A DNA stretch of 64,000 nt from Bacteroidales bacterium (GTDB lineage Bacteria > Bacteroidota > Bacteroidia > Bacteroidales > F082), in the NCBI GenBank assembly GCA_017549805.1, contig JAFYNJ010000002.1:1-64000 (forward strand), read 5' to 3'. The notes under the pieces are model-generated. The model ran no database searches. It had not been told where the DNA came from and saw only the letters and a list, made by a program, of their open reading frames with translations. Below are positions 42,594 through 50,976 of the stretch, piece by piece (the stretch's first letter is position 1; every line of letters starts with the position of its first letter). Made by a program: the position numbers and the translations under genes.

Positions 42594-43985
42594 ATGAAAA
42601 GCCGCATTCCTCTCATATTATCTATTCTGACCGCCATCCTTCTCTTTGCGCCCATGCTTCAGGAGCACTTGCATCTCTTCAAGTTCAATCCATTGGCTGG
42701 TGTGGTGGAAGAGAAGCCCATGCCTAAGATGACGCTTAGAAACTGGCAGAATCGTACCATTCAAACCAGCGCCGAGTCTTATTTGAAACATCATTGCGGC
42801 TTTCGGGAACCCTTGACGCGCCTTTACAACCAGTATTTGTGGGATTGCTACCACACCTCGCCACAGTTTCGAAAAGGCCAGCTGATGCTCAATGATGACG
42901 GATGGCTGTTTGAAAGCGGCAATGTAGAGGAATACTATGTGGGAAACGCCTTGCATTATGCCAATGACTCGCTCGGCATAGCCCAGAAATTCGGCGAGGA
43001 GGCGTTTCGCATCTATCAGCTCCAACACATCCTTGAGCCTTACGGAGTGCATCTGTTGGTCATGTTGGAACCGGGCAAAGAGCTCATCTGTCCCGAGCAT
43101 TTGCCCGAAAACACAAGATTCAAGGGAGAGAAAAAAATCACGGCTTACGAGTTTTATCGGCAACGGTTCGAACAGCTGGGCATCAATTGTTTCGATGTAG
43201 GACAATGGTTTCTCCAGCTTAAGGATGTTGTGGATTATCCCTTGTATCCGCAAACGGGAACGCACTGGAGCAACATCGCTTCCATGCATGTAGCCGACAG
43301 CCTGATCCATTACCTGGAACAGCTTGGCAACCAACGCATCAGGCATTTTTCCATCGGAGAGCCCTACGAGAAAACCGTGTATCCCGATGACGACTTGGAA
43401 CAGCTGCTCAACTTGATCAGGCCATTGAAAAAAACGCCAAATTACTTTGCGCAGGTATGCCTTGAAGCGGATTCAAGCGCCTACCGGCCCAAGCTGATCA
43501 CCATTGGCGACTCCTACTATTGGAACCTGCTCAACAACACGCCTTTCCATGTGGTTTTCAGCGGAAGACCCTATTGGTATTACTATAGCACCGCCTATTA
43601 CACGGGTGATCATCGCAACGTCAGTGAGATCGACGTGTTGGACGAAGTGCTATCAGCCGATTTTGTGATGTTGGCTTATAGCACCCAACAACTCTATAAG
43701 ATGAGCAACGGTTTCACCCAAGACCTGTTGATTCGCCTTTGCTGCGACGAAAAGGACATCGAGGCGGGAAAACAGGCGGCGTTACGTCATATCCAAAACA
43801 GTCCGAAATGGCTGGAAAGCATCGAAAAAAGAGCGGAACTCTACAAGTTTCCCATTGATACGGTCATCCTGAAGGAGGCCGAGAACATCTTCCGCACCAA
43901 CCCACACAACTACCTGCCTGCACTCAAGGACAGCATACCAACCCCACGTTCCACCAAAGCACAACAATATGGTATTCAGCAGTAA
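42594..43985 (+). CDS. AlgX/AlgJ-like SGNH protein 1
   Basis: A 463-residue exported protein (ATG 42594; MKSRIPLILSILTAILLFAPML is a signal anchor). It belongs to the AlgX/AlgJ/DHHW group that works with MBOAT acyltransferases to O-acetylate extracellular polysaccharides. The signature YPQTGTHWSN carries His224, and the likely nucleophile is Ser307 in IGDSYYWN. The Asp usually preceding the THW motif (DxHW) is replaced by Gly. GERIPLxRLYN-type N-terminal features (HHCGFREPLTRLYNQYLWD) match the other two copies in the cluster. It overlaps MBOAT1 by 17 bp. The chemical group and polymer are unknown. Confidence 0.82.
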   Translation: MKSRIPLILSILTAILLFAPMLQEHLHLFKFNPLAGVVEEKPMPKMTLRNWQNRTIQTSAESYLKHHCGFREPLTRLYNQYLWDCYHTSPQFRKGQLMLNDDGWLFESGNVEEYYVGNALHYANDSLGIAQKFGEEAFRIYQLQHILEPYGVHLLVMLEPGKELICPEHLPENTRFKGEKKITAYEFYRQRFEQLGINCFDVGQWFLQLKDVVDYPLYPQTGTHWSNIASMHVADSLIHYLEQLGNQRIRHFSIGEPYEKTVYPDDDLEQLLNLIRPLKKTPNYFAQVCLEADSSAYRPKLITIGDSYYWNLLNNTPFHVVFSGRPYWYYYSTAYYTGDHRNVSEIDVLDEVLSADFVMLAYSTQQLYKMSNGFTQDLLIRLCCDEKDIEAGKQAALRHIQNSPKWLESIEKRAELYKFPIDTVILKEAENIFRTNPHNYLPALKDSIPTPRSTKAQQYGIQQ

Positions 43986-45399
43986 CGTCTTTCTCCTCTA
44001 CTTCATGCCGGTTTTCTTCCTGCTGTATTTCATCATGCCGAAGAAAGGCCGCAATTATGTGCTCTTGTTTGCCTCTTTGTTATTCTACGCATGGGGAGCT
44101 CCGGAATTCATCATACAGCTTATTGTGTCTGTCATTGCCACTTTCTACTTGGTCAGGTGGATGCATCGCACCGACAAACCAAAACTGAAGAAATGGCTTT
44201 GCGGCATTTCCATCTTCATCCCCATCGGGTTGCTGCTATTCTACAAATACGGCAACTTCACCATGGAAAACCTCAACTTTGCGAGGGAATTCTTTGGCAA
44301 GGCGCCTTACGAATGGAAACGGATTTTGTTGCCAATCGGCATCAGCTTTTTCTCATTTCAAAGTGTCACCTACACGCTCGATACCTACCGTGGCGTCAAC
44401 AAACCCATGGAGCGGTTAAGTGACTTCATGCTCTACATCACCATGTTCCCTCAGCTTATTGCCGGTCCCATTGTGCGTTACTGCGATGTGGCCGACCAGA
44501 TTCGCAACCGTGAATCGAGCTATGCCAACCGTCTGCAAGGTTTTTACCGTTTTGTGATCGGTTTGTGCAAAAAGGTTTTGATTGCAGATGTCATCGGAGC
44601 CCAAGTGGATGCCGTATTGAACGCAGCTGATTTTGCCACCACTCTCACCACCTTGAACACAGGAACGGCTTGGTTGGTCGCTTTAGCCTATACTTTCCAG
44701 ATCTATTTCGACTTCGCAGGCTATTCCGACATGGCCATCGGCTTGGGCCGTATCATGGGCTTCAAGTTCCCTGAAAATTTCGACAACCCCTATACTTCAC
44801 ACTCCATTACTGAATTCTGGCGCCGTTGGCATAAGACGTTGGGAGCCTTCATTTTGAATTACCTCTACATCCCCTTGGGCGGCAATCGCAAGGGCAAAGG
44901 CCGGATGTATCTCAACTTATGGGTTTGCTTTCTGCTTTCCGGATTGTGGCATGGCGCTTCGTGGAATTTCGTGGTTTGGGGTGCGTTACACGGGTTCTTC
45001 ATCTGCCTTGACAAACTCTTGAACAGAAAACGGAAGTTTTTCTATTCTCCGTTCTCCGTTCTCCTCACCTTCATTATCGTGAACCTACTTTGGGTGTTTT
45101 TCCGCATTGAGAACATCTCTGAAGCCTGGACTTTCATCACGCGCATGTTCGCTTTTGACTTTGCAACACCTTATGTTGATGTCAATCTTCAATTCTATGT
45201 CACTTTGGCGGTTGCAGCCGTCTTCTCCTTCATTACCTTGTTCCCCTTCGGGAAGAAGCTTCAAGAAAAGGTCTATTACACCGACTACTCCAACAAAGGC
45301 CACATCATTGTTTGGATTGTTGCCATTGTGCTGTTCATATTTAGTTTGGCAGCCCTCAATGCCTCTGGTTTCAGTCCGTTCATCTACTTTAGGTTTTAA
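43969..45399 (+). CDS. MBOAT O-acyltransferase 1 (AlgI-like)
   Basis: A 476-residue polytopic membrane protein of the membrane-bound O-acyltransferase family, AlgI/DltB type. It carries acyl groups across the membrane to surface glycans. Conserved motifs are SFFSFQSVTYTLDTYRG, PQLIAGPIVRY, FDFAGYSDMAIGLGRIMGF, FWRRWHKTL with His288, and LSGLWHGASWNF with the second active-site His328. It starts MVFSSNVFLLYFMPVFFLLYF and ends FSPFIYFRF, as do the other two copies. A short 7-bp array at 45040-45067 lies within it. It is the second gene of the surface operon. Confidence 0.93.
   Translation: MVFSSNVFLLYFMPVFFLLYFIMPKKGRNYVLLFASLLFYAWGAPEFIIQLIVSVIATFYLVRWMHRTDKPKLKKWLCGISIFIPIGLLLFYKYGNFTMENLNFAREFFGKAPYEWKRILLPIGISFFSFQSVTYTLDTYRGVNKPMERLSDFMLYITMFPQLIAGPIVRYCDVADQIRNRESSYANRLQGFYRFVIGLCKKVLIADVIGAQVDAVLNAADFATTLTTLNTGTAWLVALAYTFQIYFDFAGYSDMAIGLGRIMGFKFPENFDNPYTSHSITEFWRRWHKTLGAFILNYLYIPLGGNRKGKGRMYLNLWVCFLLSGLWHGASWNFVVWGALHGFFICLDKLLNRKRKFFYSPFSVLLTFIIVNLLWVFFRIENISEAWTFITRMFAFDFATPYVDVNLQFYVTLAVAAVFSFITLFPFGKKLQEKVYYTDYSNKGHIIVWIVAIVLFIFSLAALNASGFSPFIYFRF
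45040..45067. repeat. Short heptamer array (CTCCGTT) inside MBOAT1
   Basis: TTCTATT, CTCCGTT, CTCCGTT, CTCCTCA with a 7-bp period, encoding FYSPFSVLL. MBOAT2 and MBOAT3 have different bases here, so this copy may be chance or a young array. Confidence 0.5.
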
Positions 45400-45401
45400 T
45401 C

Positions 45402-46736
45402 ATGAAAAACAAGCATTTCCATATTCAATTCGCCATTATGCTAATGCTGCTGCTATTGGTATTGATACAGGGATTGACTCATGTGTTTTCCATGAAGCCT
45501 CTAAACGGTTTTACCGAAGAACTTAAAGAAGAAAAACTTTCCTTCGAAACCTACTACAATGGCACCTACCAAAACTTCTTGACGAAATATGCCAAAGAAA
45601 ACACCGGCTTTCGAGAGTTTTTTATTCGCAACTATAACCAAGTGCTGTATTCCTGCTTCAATAAGATCACGAACAACACGATTGTGAAAGGCAGCCATGA
45701 GGAATTGTTCCTGACGATGTACCTCAACGAGGTTACCGGAAAACAGCTATTTCGCGACTTCGGTGATGTGGAGCACGCCAAGGCAGATGCCCGGAAGAAT
45801 GTGGAAGCCACCCAAGCCCTCATTGACACCTTGCATAACCATGGTACTGAGTTTCTGTTTGTGTTTTGCCCCACCAAGACCGCTGTCTATCCAGAATACC
45901 TTCCTCGATACTACCAAAACCATATCGCTGAATTCAGCCTTGAGGAATACTACATCGAGCTATTCAAGGAATATGGAATTCCCCACATTGACTTCTTGAA
46001 CTATTTCAGGACCATTAAGGATACGGTCGCCTATCCCCTTTACGCCCGCACCGGAACCCACTGGGCACAGTGGACTATGCCTTTCGTGGCTGATTCCATT
46101 CTCCGCAAGTTGGAATCGGTAACCGATTATGAGTTGCCCCACATCCAAGTGCTTGACGAGAACCTCACCACCGACTATACTGAACAAGATGCCGAACTGA
46201 TGCAGAACATGAATCTGCTTCTTCCTTTTCCCACACCACCACTACCCCGCCCCGAATTTACCCTGACCGATACCATAGGAAAGGATCGTCCCAACCTTTT
46301 GGTGGTGGCAGACAGTTATTTCTACACGCTCCGCCAAACCAGCTTTACCGATGCTTTTAACCATTGGGACTACTGGGTCTATAATCGCGAGGTGCAATCG
46401 TCGCGCGAGTTTTACGACGGCAAATTACTCAAATGGGTCTTCGACGCCCTGGATGTGATTGAGGAAGCCGATATCGTGTTGGCTCTTTTCACCGCACCCA
46501 TGCTTTACAATTATATGTTTGGCTTCCCAAGCTATGCACAAGAGCTGTTCGACCATGGTCCCGTCAGCGACGAAGAGGCCATCCAAAACATCATCCAACG
46601 CATCTATTCGCTTCCCGAGTGGTACCAAGCCATTGAGCAACAGGCCGTCGAACGCGGTATCACTCTTGAGGAAAACATCCGCAACAATGCCGAATACTTG
46701 TTATACACCCACAAACAAGCTAAATTAAACAACTAA
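45402..46736 (+). CDS. AlgX/AlgJ-like SGNH protein 2
   Basis: A 444-residue exported protein, paralogous to the one at 42594. It has an N-terminal signal anchor (FAIMLMLLLLVLIQGLTHVF), then NTGFREFFIRNYNQVLYSC, LFVFCPTKTAVYPEYLPRY, YARTGTHWAQW (His220) and VVADSYFYTLR with Ser305. Here too the DxHW Asp is Gly. It is expected to act in the periplasm with an MBOAT partner in glycan acylation; the pairing is most likely MBOAT1 or MBOAT2. It starts 2 bp after MBOAT1, in the same operon. Confidence 0.82.
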   Translation: MKNKHFHIQFAIMLMLLLLVLIQGLTHVFSMKPLNGFTEELKEEKLSFETYYNGTYQNFLTKYAKENTGFREFFIRNYNQVLYSCFNKITNNTIVKGSHEELFLTMYLNEVTGKQLFRDFGDVEHAKADARKNVEATQALIDTLHNHGTEFLFVFCPTKTAVYPEYLPRYYQNHIAEFSLEEYYIELFKEYGIPHIDFLNYFRTIKDTVAYPLYARTGTHWAQWTMPFVADSILRKLESVTDYELPHIQVLDENLTTDYTEQDAELMQNMNLLLPFPTPPLPRPEFTLTDTIGKDRPNLLVVADSYFYTLRQTSFTDAFNHWDYWVYNREVQSSREFYDGKLLKWVFDALDVIEEADIVLALFTAPMLYNYMFGFPSYAQELFDHGPVSDEEAIQNIIQRIYSLPEWYQAIEQQAVERGITLEENIRNNAEYLLYTHKQAKLNN

Positions 46737-46748
46737 AATGATTTGAAC

Positions 46749-48158
46749 ATGGTATTCAGCAGCAACATATTTCTCTTCTATTTCCTCCCCATCTTCTTGA
46801 TGGCGTATTTCTTGACGCCCAGGAGATTCAGGAACTACACGCTGCTGCTGTTCTCATTGGTGTTTTACGCATACGGTGCACCCGATTTTGTGTTTCTGTT
46901 ATTGGGAGAATGTGTCATCAATTACTATTTGGTAAAAGGTATGGTGAAGGCGCAACGCGGCAAGAAGCTACTTTGTGCATTGTCCATTATTATGACGCTG
47001 GGACTCCTACTCTACTTTAAATATGCCAACTTCTTCGTGGAGAATTACAACAGCGTGTTAGGATGGTTCCATCATGAAGCCGTTAGTTGGATGAAGGTGG
47101 CGCTTCCCATTGGCATCTCTTTCTTTACCTTCCAGTCACTGACCTACACCCTCGATGTGTATCGCAGTGTGACACCACCCAGCAAGAAACTCACCGACTA
47201 TGTGCTGTATATCATGATGTTTCCCCAGTTGATCGCGGGTCCCATCGTGAAATACAACACCGTGGCCACCCAATTGGTCGATCGCACCAGCACCATGGAA
47301 GATCGTGCTGCGGGTTTTTATCGTTTTGTTATCGGCTTGGGCAAAAAGGTGCTTATCGCCAACACTTTGGCACTCTATGCTGACAAAGTGTTCGCTATGA
47401 ACTATGCAGACCTCTCCACTGGCGCTGCCTGGCTGGCCATGTTGTCTTATACCATGCAAATCTATTTCGATTTCTCGGGTTATTCCGATATGGCCATCGG
47501 CTTAGGCCGGATGATGGGTTTCCGTTTTCCCGAGAATTTCAACGATCCCTACACCAGCGGCAGCATTAGCGAGTTCTGGCGACGCTGGCATATCACCTTG
47601 GGTGCCTTCATGAAGGATTATCTTTATATCCCCTTGGGCGGCAACCGGAAAGGCTCTGCTCGCACTTATTTCAATTTGATCATCGTATTTCTCTGCTCGG
47701 GTTTTTGGCATGGTGCCAGCTGGAATTTCGTTCTCTGGGGCGCTTTCCATGGCCTGTTCCAAATCCTCGACCGACTCTTCATGCTCAATGTGTTCAAGAA
47801 AATTGGTCGACTGCCTTCAGTATTGCTTACCTTCCTGGTGGTCAACCTTGGATGGGTATTGTTCCGCGTGGAAGGCATCGCTCATGCCGGCAAGTTCTAC
47901 CAAGCCCTGTTTGCCTTCAGGAGAGGATTGGATGAAGTTACCGACTTGCATTATTGGATTGTGCTTGCGCTCGCCCTAGTTTTCTCATTCCTGACACTGA
48001 CCAAAGGTGGGCAGCGGTTGCAAGACACCATCTTTGCTGAGCATTATTCCAAAAAGCTTTCCTGGGTGATGTTCACTATCACTTTGGTTCTGTTGTTGCT
48101 TTCGGCAGGTGCACTTTGCGTTACGGATTTCAACCCATTCATCTATTTCAGGTTCTGA
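46749..48158 (+). CDS. MBOAT O-acyltransferase 2 (AlgI-like)
   Basis: A 469-residue MBOAT. I start at ATG 46749 (MVFSSNIFLFYFLPIFLMAY), the same start residues as copy 1, rather than the TTG two codons upstream. Active-site histidines are His281 (FWRRWHITL) and His321 (WHGASWNF). FFTFQSLTYTLDVYRS, PQLIAGPIVKY and FDFSGYSDMAIGLGRMMGF are conserved. Compared with copies 1 and 3 it is equally intact. It lies 12 bp after the second AlgX-like gene. Confidence 0.93.
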   Translation: MVFSSNIFLFYFLPIFLMAYFLTPRRFRNYTLLLFSLVFYAYGAPDFVFLLLGECVINYYLVKGMVKAQRGKKLLCALSIIMTLGLLLYFKYANFFVENYNSVLGWFHHEAVSWMKVALPIGISFFTFQSLTYTLDVYRSVTPPSKKLTDYVLYIMMFPQLIAGPIVKYNTVATQLVDRTSTMEDRAAGFYRFVIGLGKKVLIANTLALYADKVFAMNYADLSTGAAWLAMLSYTMQIYFDFSGYSDMAIGLGRMMGFRFPENFNDPYTSGSISEFWRRWHITLGAFMKDYLYIPLGGNRKGSARTYFNLIIVFLCSGFWHGASWNFVLWGAFHGLFQILDRLFMLNVFKKIGRLPSVLLTFLVVNLGWVLFRVEGIAHAGKFYQALFAFRRGLDEVTDLHYWIVLALALVFSFLTLTKGGQRLQDTIFAEHYSKKLSWVMFTITLVLLLLSAGALCVTDFNPFIYFRF

Positions 48159-48167
48159 TAAAAACCC

Positions 48168-48175
48168 TATCTTTG
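48168..48175 (+). promoter_or_regulatory. Internal -7 promoter element before MBOAT3
   Basis: TATCTTTG, 21 bp upstream of the MBOAT3 ATG, in the 38-bp gap after MBOAT2. It suggests that the third MBOAT/AlgX pair can be expressed separately from the first four genes. Confidence 0.55.
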
Positions 48176-48196
48176 CAGCATCAAGCGTACTAGTCC

Positions 48197-49624
48197 ATGG
48201 TCTTCAGCAGCAGCATATTCCTTTTGTGGTTCCTGCCCGTGTTCCTCGTGGTGTATTTCCTCGTGGACCGCAAGTATAAGAATGGGGTGGCCCTGCTGGC
48301 CAGCTTGATGTTTTACGGTTTCGGTTCCCCGAGATTCTTGCTGATACTACTGTTATCCATCCTTATCGATTATTTTTTCGTACGTCAAATTGATCGAAGC
48401 GCAGAAACCAAGCGAAGAAAGCTGTTCCTTACGTTGTCAATCATATTAAACCTCGGATTGTTGGCTTATTTCAAGTATGCCAACTTCTTCGTGGAGAACT
48501 ATAACGCGTTGCTATCGGCTTTCGGAACAAATCCCGTGCGTTGGACAAAGGTGGTACTACCCATTGGCATCTCATTCTTTACCTTCCAAAAGATGAGTTA
48601 CAGCATCGATGTGTATCGCAAGACTTCAGCACCCTTGAAGAGCATTGCCGACTATGCGTTGTTCATCATGCTGTTTCCTCAGCTCATCGCAGGTCCCATC
48701 GTGCGCTACAACGAAGTGGCTAACCAGATTGTGGACCGCCGCGCCAACGAAACTTCCGACAATAGGATTCTTGGCTTTTATCGCTTTGTTATCGGTCTTT
48801 CTAAGAAAATGCTGATTGCCAATATCCTGGCTGAATATGTCGATCAGGTGTTTGCCTTGCCAGCCTCCACTATTGGCATTGGCACTGCTTGGCTGGGCAT
48901 CCTTGCCTATACTTTCCAAATCTATTTCGACTTCTCCGGCTATAGCGATATGGCCATCGGCATCGGCAAGATGATTGGCTTCAAGTTTCCCGAGAATTTC
49001 AACAACCCTTACATCAGCAAAAGCGTGTCGGAGTTTTGGAAACGCTGGCACATCACCCTGGGCAGTTGGATGATGGATTATCTCTACATCCCGCTTGGTG
49101 GCAATCGCAAGGGCAAAGGGCGCACCTACCTCAACCTATGGATTGTGTTCTTTCTCTCGGGGCTATGGCACGGTGCTGCGTGGAACTTCGTGGTTTGGGG
49201 TGCTTATCATGGGCTTTTCATCGTGATGGACAAAATGTTTTGGCACAAGGCCAGCCAAAATATCGGTAAGCTTCCCCGAGTGCTCATCACATTTGTCATC
49301 GTGATGGTGGGTTGGGTGCTGTTCCGTGCCGACACTCTGAGTTACGCCATTCAATACATCGGCTCGATGTTCGGCGCGTATGGCAATGCCCCTGTTGCTT
49401 TCAGCAATCCACAGTTTGTGACCACCTTAATCATCGCCGCATTCTTCTCCTTCTTTGGCCTGACCAAAGTCGGCAACCAGTGTTTGGACTTCTTCTTCAA
49501 CAAAAAAGCATATAATACACGACAATACATCTTGGTGGGCATTCTCATGATCATACTATTAGTGCTCTCCGCTTCGTTCATCCTCAAAGGCAGTTTCAAT
49601 CCCTTCATTTACTTTAGGTTCTGA
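48197..49624 (+). CDS. MBOAT O-acyltransferase 3 (AlgI-like)
   Basis: A 475-residue MBOAT with His285 (FWKRWHITL) and His325 (WHGAAWNF). It begins MVFSSSIFLLWFLPVFLVVYF and ends FNPFIYFRF. The conserved FFTFQKMSYSIDVYRK and FDFSGYSDMAIGIGKMIGF are present. The third copy follows MBOAT2 directly, whereas copies 1 and 2 each follow an AlgX-like gene. It has its own promoter element 21 bp upstream, and its stop overlaps the ATG of the next AlgX-like gene by one base (TGATGG), a sign of tight coupling. Confidence 0.93.
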   Translation: MVFSSSIFLLWFLPVFLVVYFLVDRKYKNGVALLASLMFYGFGSPRFLLILLLSILIDYFFVRQIDRSAETKRRKLFLTLSIILNLGLLAYFKYANFFVENYNALLSAFGTNPVRWTKVVLPIGISFFTFQKMSYSIDVYRKTSAPLKSIADYALFIMLFPQLIAGPIVRYNEVANQIVDRRANETSDNRILGFYRFVIGLSKKMLIANILAEYVDQVFALPASTIGIGTAWLGILAYTFQIYFDFSGYSDMAIGIGKMIGFKFPENFNNPYISKSVSEFWKRWHITLGSWMMDYLYIPLGGNRKGKGRTYLNLWIVFFLSGLWHGAAWNFVVWGAYHGLFIVMDKMFWHKASQNIGKLPRVLITFVIVMVGWVLFRADTLSYAIQYIGSMFGAYGNAPVAFSNPQFVTTLIIAAFFSFFGLTKVGNQCLDFFFNKKAYNTRQYILVGILMIILLVLSASFILKGSFNPFIYFRF

Positions 49625-50973
49625 TGGAAAAGTTCAAGAAAATATGGTTCATCCTGCTGCTCGTGCTGCTCTTCCTGCCCATGTTGCAGTCGTTGTTCCA
49701 TTTTGTGGAGGAAAAACCCTTGGACGGTGCCTTTGTGGAGACCCCGAAACCTGTGATTACGCTCAAGACGCTCTTTAATGAGAGCACCCAAGACTCGTTG
49801 ATGACTTGGTGTACCGAACAATCAGGGTTCCGAAACAGCATGATTCGATTGAACAACCAATTGCTCTATTCGGCATTTGGCAAGATTTCCGCCATCGGTC
49901 CGGTAAAAGGCAAAAATGGCCAAACCTTTATTGAGGAATCCTATATCATCAGTTATACTGGCGAAACCTATATCGGTGAAGAGAAAATTGCCGTAACCGC
50001 CCATCAAATCAAGGTAATCCAAGAAATGCTCAAGGCAAAAGACATCACCTTGATCCCAGTTTTTGCCTTGGGCAAAGCCTCCTACTACCCCGAACTCATC
50101 CCCGACAAATACATCGCCAGGAGCCATGGCACCAACAACTATCAAGAATACCTGAAAGCCTTCAATCAGGAACAGGTCGAGATGATCGACTTCAACTGCT
50201 ATTTCTGCGATAGGAGGGATCAGTTTGACCACCCTCTATTCTGCGACTTAAGTGCACATTGGACGGTGTATGCTGCTTCTTTGGCCATGGATTCGCTGGT
50301 GTGCCGAATGGAGTCTGTCAACCATCAACAGCAAGTCCACGCCTATATTGAAAGCTTCGACAACGATGGCCTGATAAACCAAGACGATGACTTGTATCGG
50401 ATGATGAACATCATCTTCCCACTGCATCACAACACCATTGACAATCCACACTTCGGCTATACTGAAGGCTATAAACCCAAGGTGTTGGCCATCGCCGATT
50501 CCTACTGGTGGACCGTCTGGGCTTGGAATGTAGCACTTCCTGAAAACCTGTTTAGCAATGGCGGTTTCTGGTTTTATAACAAAACCATCTACCCAGAACG
50601 CACCCCCATCCAGAACGTGGACGCCATCGACTACAAGCAGGAAATTGAAAACCAAGAATTTGTCCTTTTGGTCTGCACCGAAGCCACCAATCATCTTTGG
50701 CCATACGGTTTCATTGAGCGTTATCTGAGCGCCTACGACGAAGTATTCAACTGGAAAAGCCCAGACCAGTATGACGCGGCAGACAGCATTTATGTCAATT
50801 ACAGAAACGAGGAAATCCAACGAATCATCGGACGTATCCAAGACACGCCGGAATGGCTGGAAAACGTTACCCAACAGGCAGAAGAAAAAGGCATCAGCCT
50901 TGAGCAATCGCTGTGGAACAATGCGGAATACACCTACCGCACAAACATCCAACCCAAAGGCTTTGTGCGATGA
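49624..50973 (+). CDS. AlgX/AlgJ-like SGNH protein 3
   Basis: A 449-residue exported protein, third paralogue of its type. It has an N-terminal anchor (IWFILLLVLLFLPML), QSGFRNSMIRLNNQLLYS, CDLSAHWTVYA with His212, and IADSYWWTVW with Ser293. The Asp of the DxHW motif is Ser here, unlike the Gly in the other two. It overlaps MBOAT3 by one base, so MBOAT3 is its most likely partner. The stop lies 4 bp from the convergent LTA-synthase-like gene. Confidence 0.82.
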   Translation: MEKFKKIWFILLLVLLFLPMLQSLFHFVEEKPLDGAFVETPKPVITLKTLFNESTQDSLMTWCTEQSGFRNSMIRLNNQLLYSAFGKISAIGPVKGKNGQTFIEESYIISYTGETYIGEEKIAVTAHQIKVIQEMLKAKDITLIPVFALGKASYYPELIPDKYIARSHGTNNYQEYLKAFNQEQVEMIDFNCYFCDRRDQFDHPLFCDLSAHWTVYAASLAMDSLVCRMESVNHQQQVHAYIESFDNDGLINQDDDLYRMMNIIFPLHHNTIDNPHFGYTEGYKPKVLAIADSYWWTVWAWNVALPENLFSNGGFWFYNKTIYPERTPIQNVDAIDYKQEIENQEFVLLVCTEATNHLWPYGFIERYLSAYDEVFNWKSPDQYDAADSIYVNYRNEEIQRIIGRIQDTPEWLENVTQQAEEKGISLEQSLWNNAEYTYRTNIQPKGFVR

Positions 50974-50976
50974 TTC

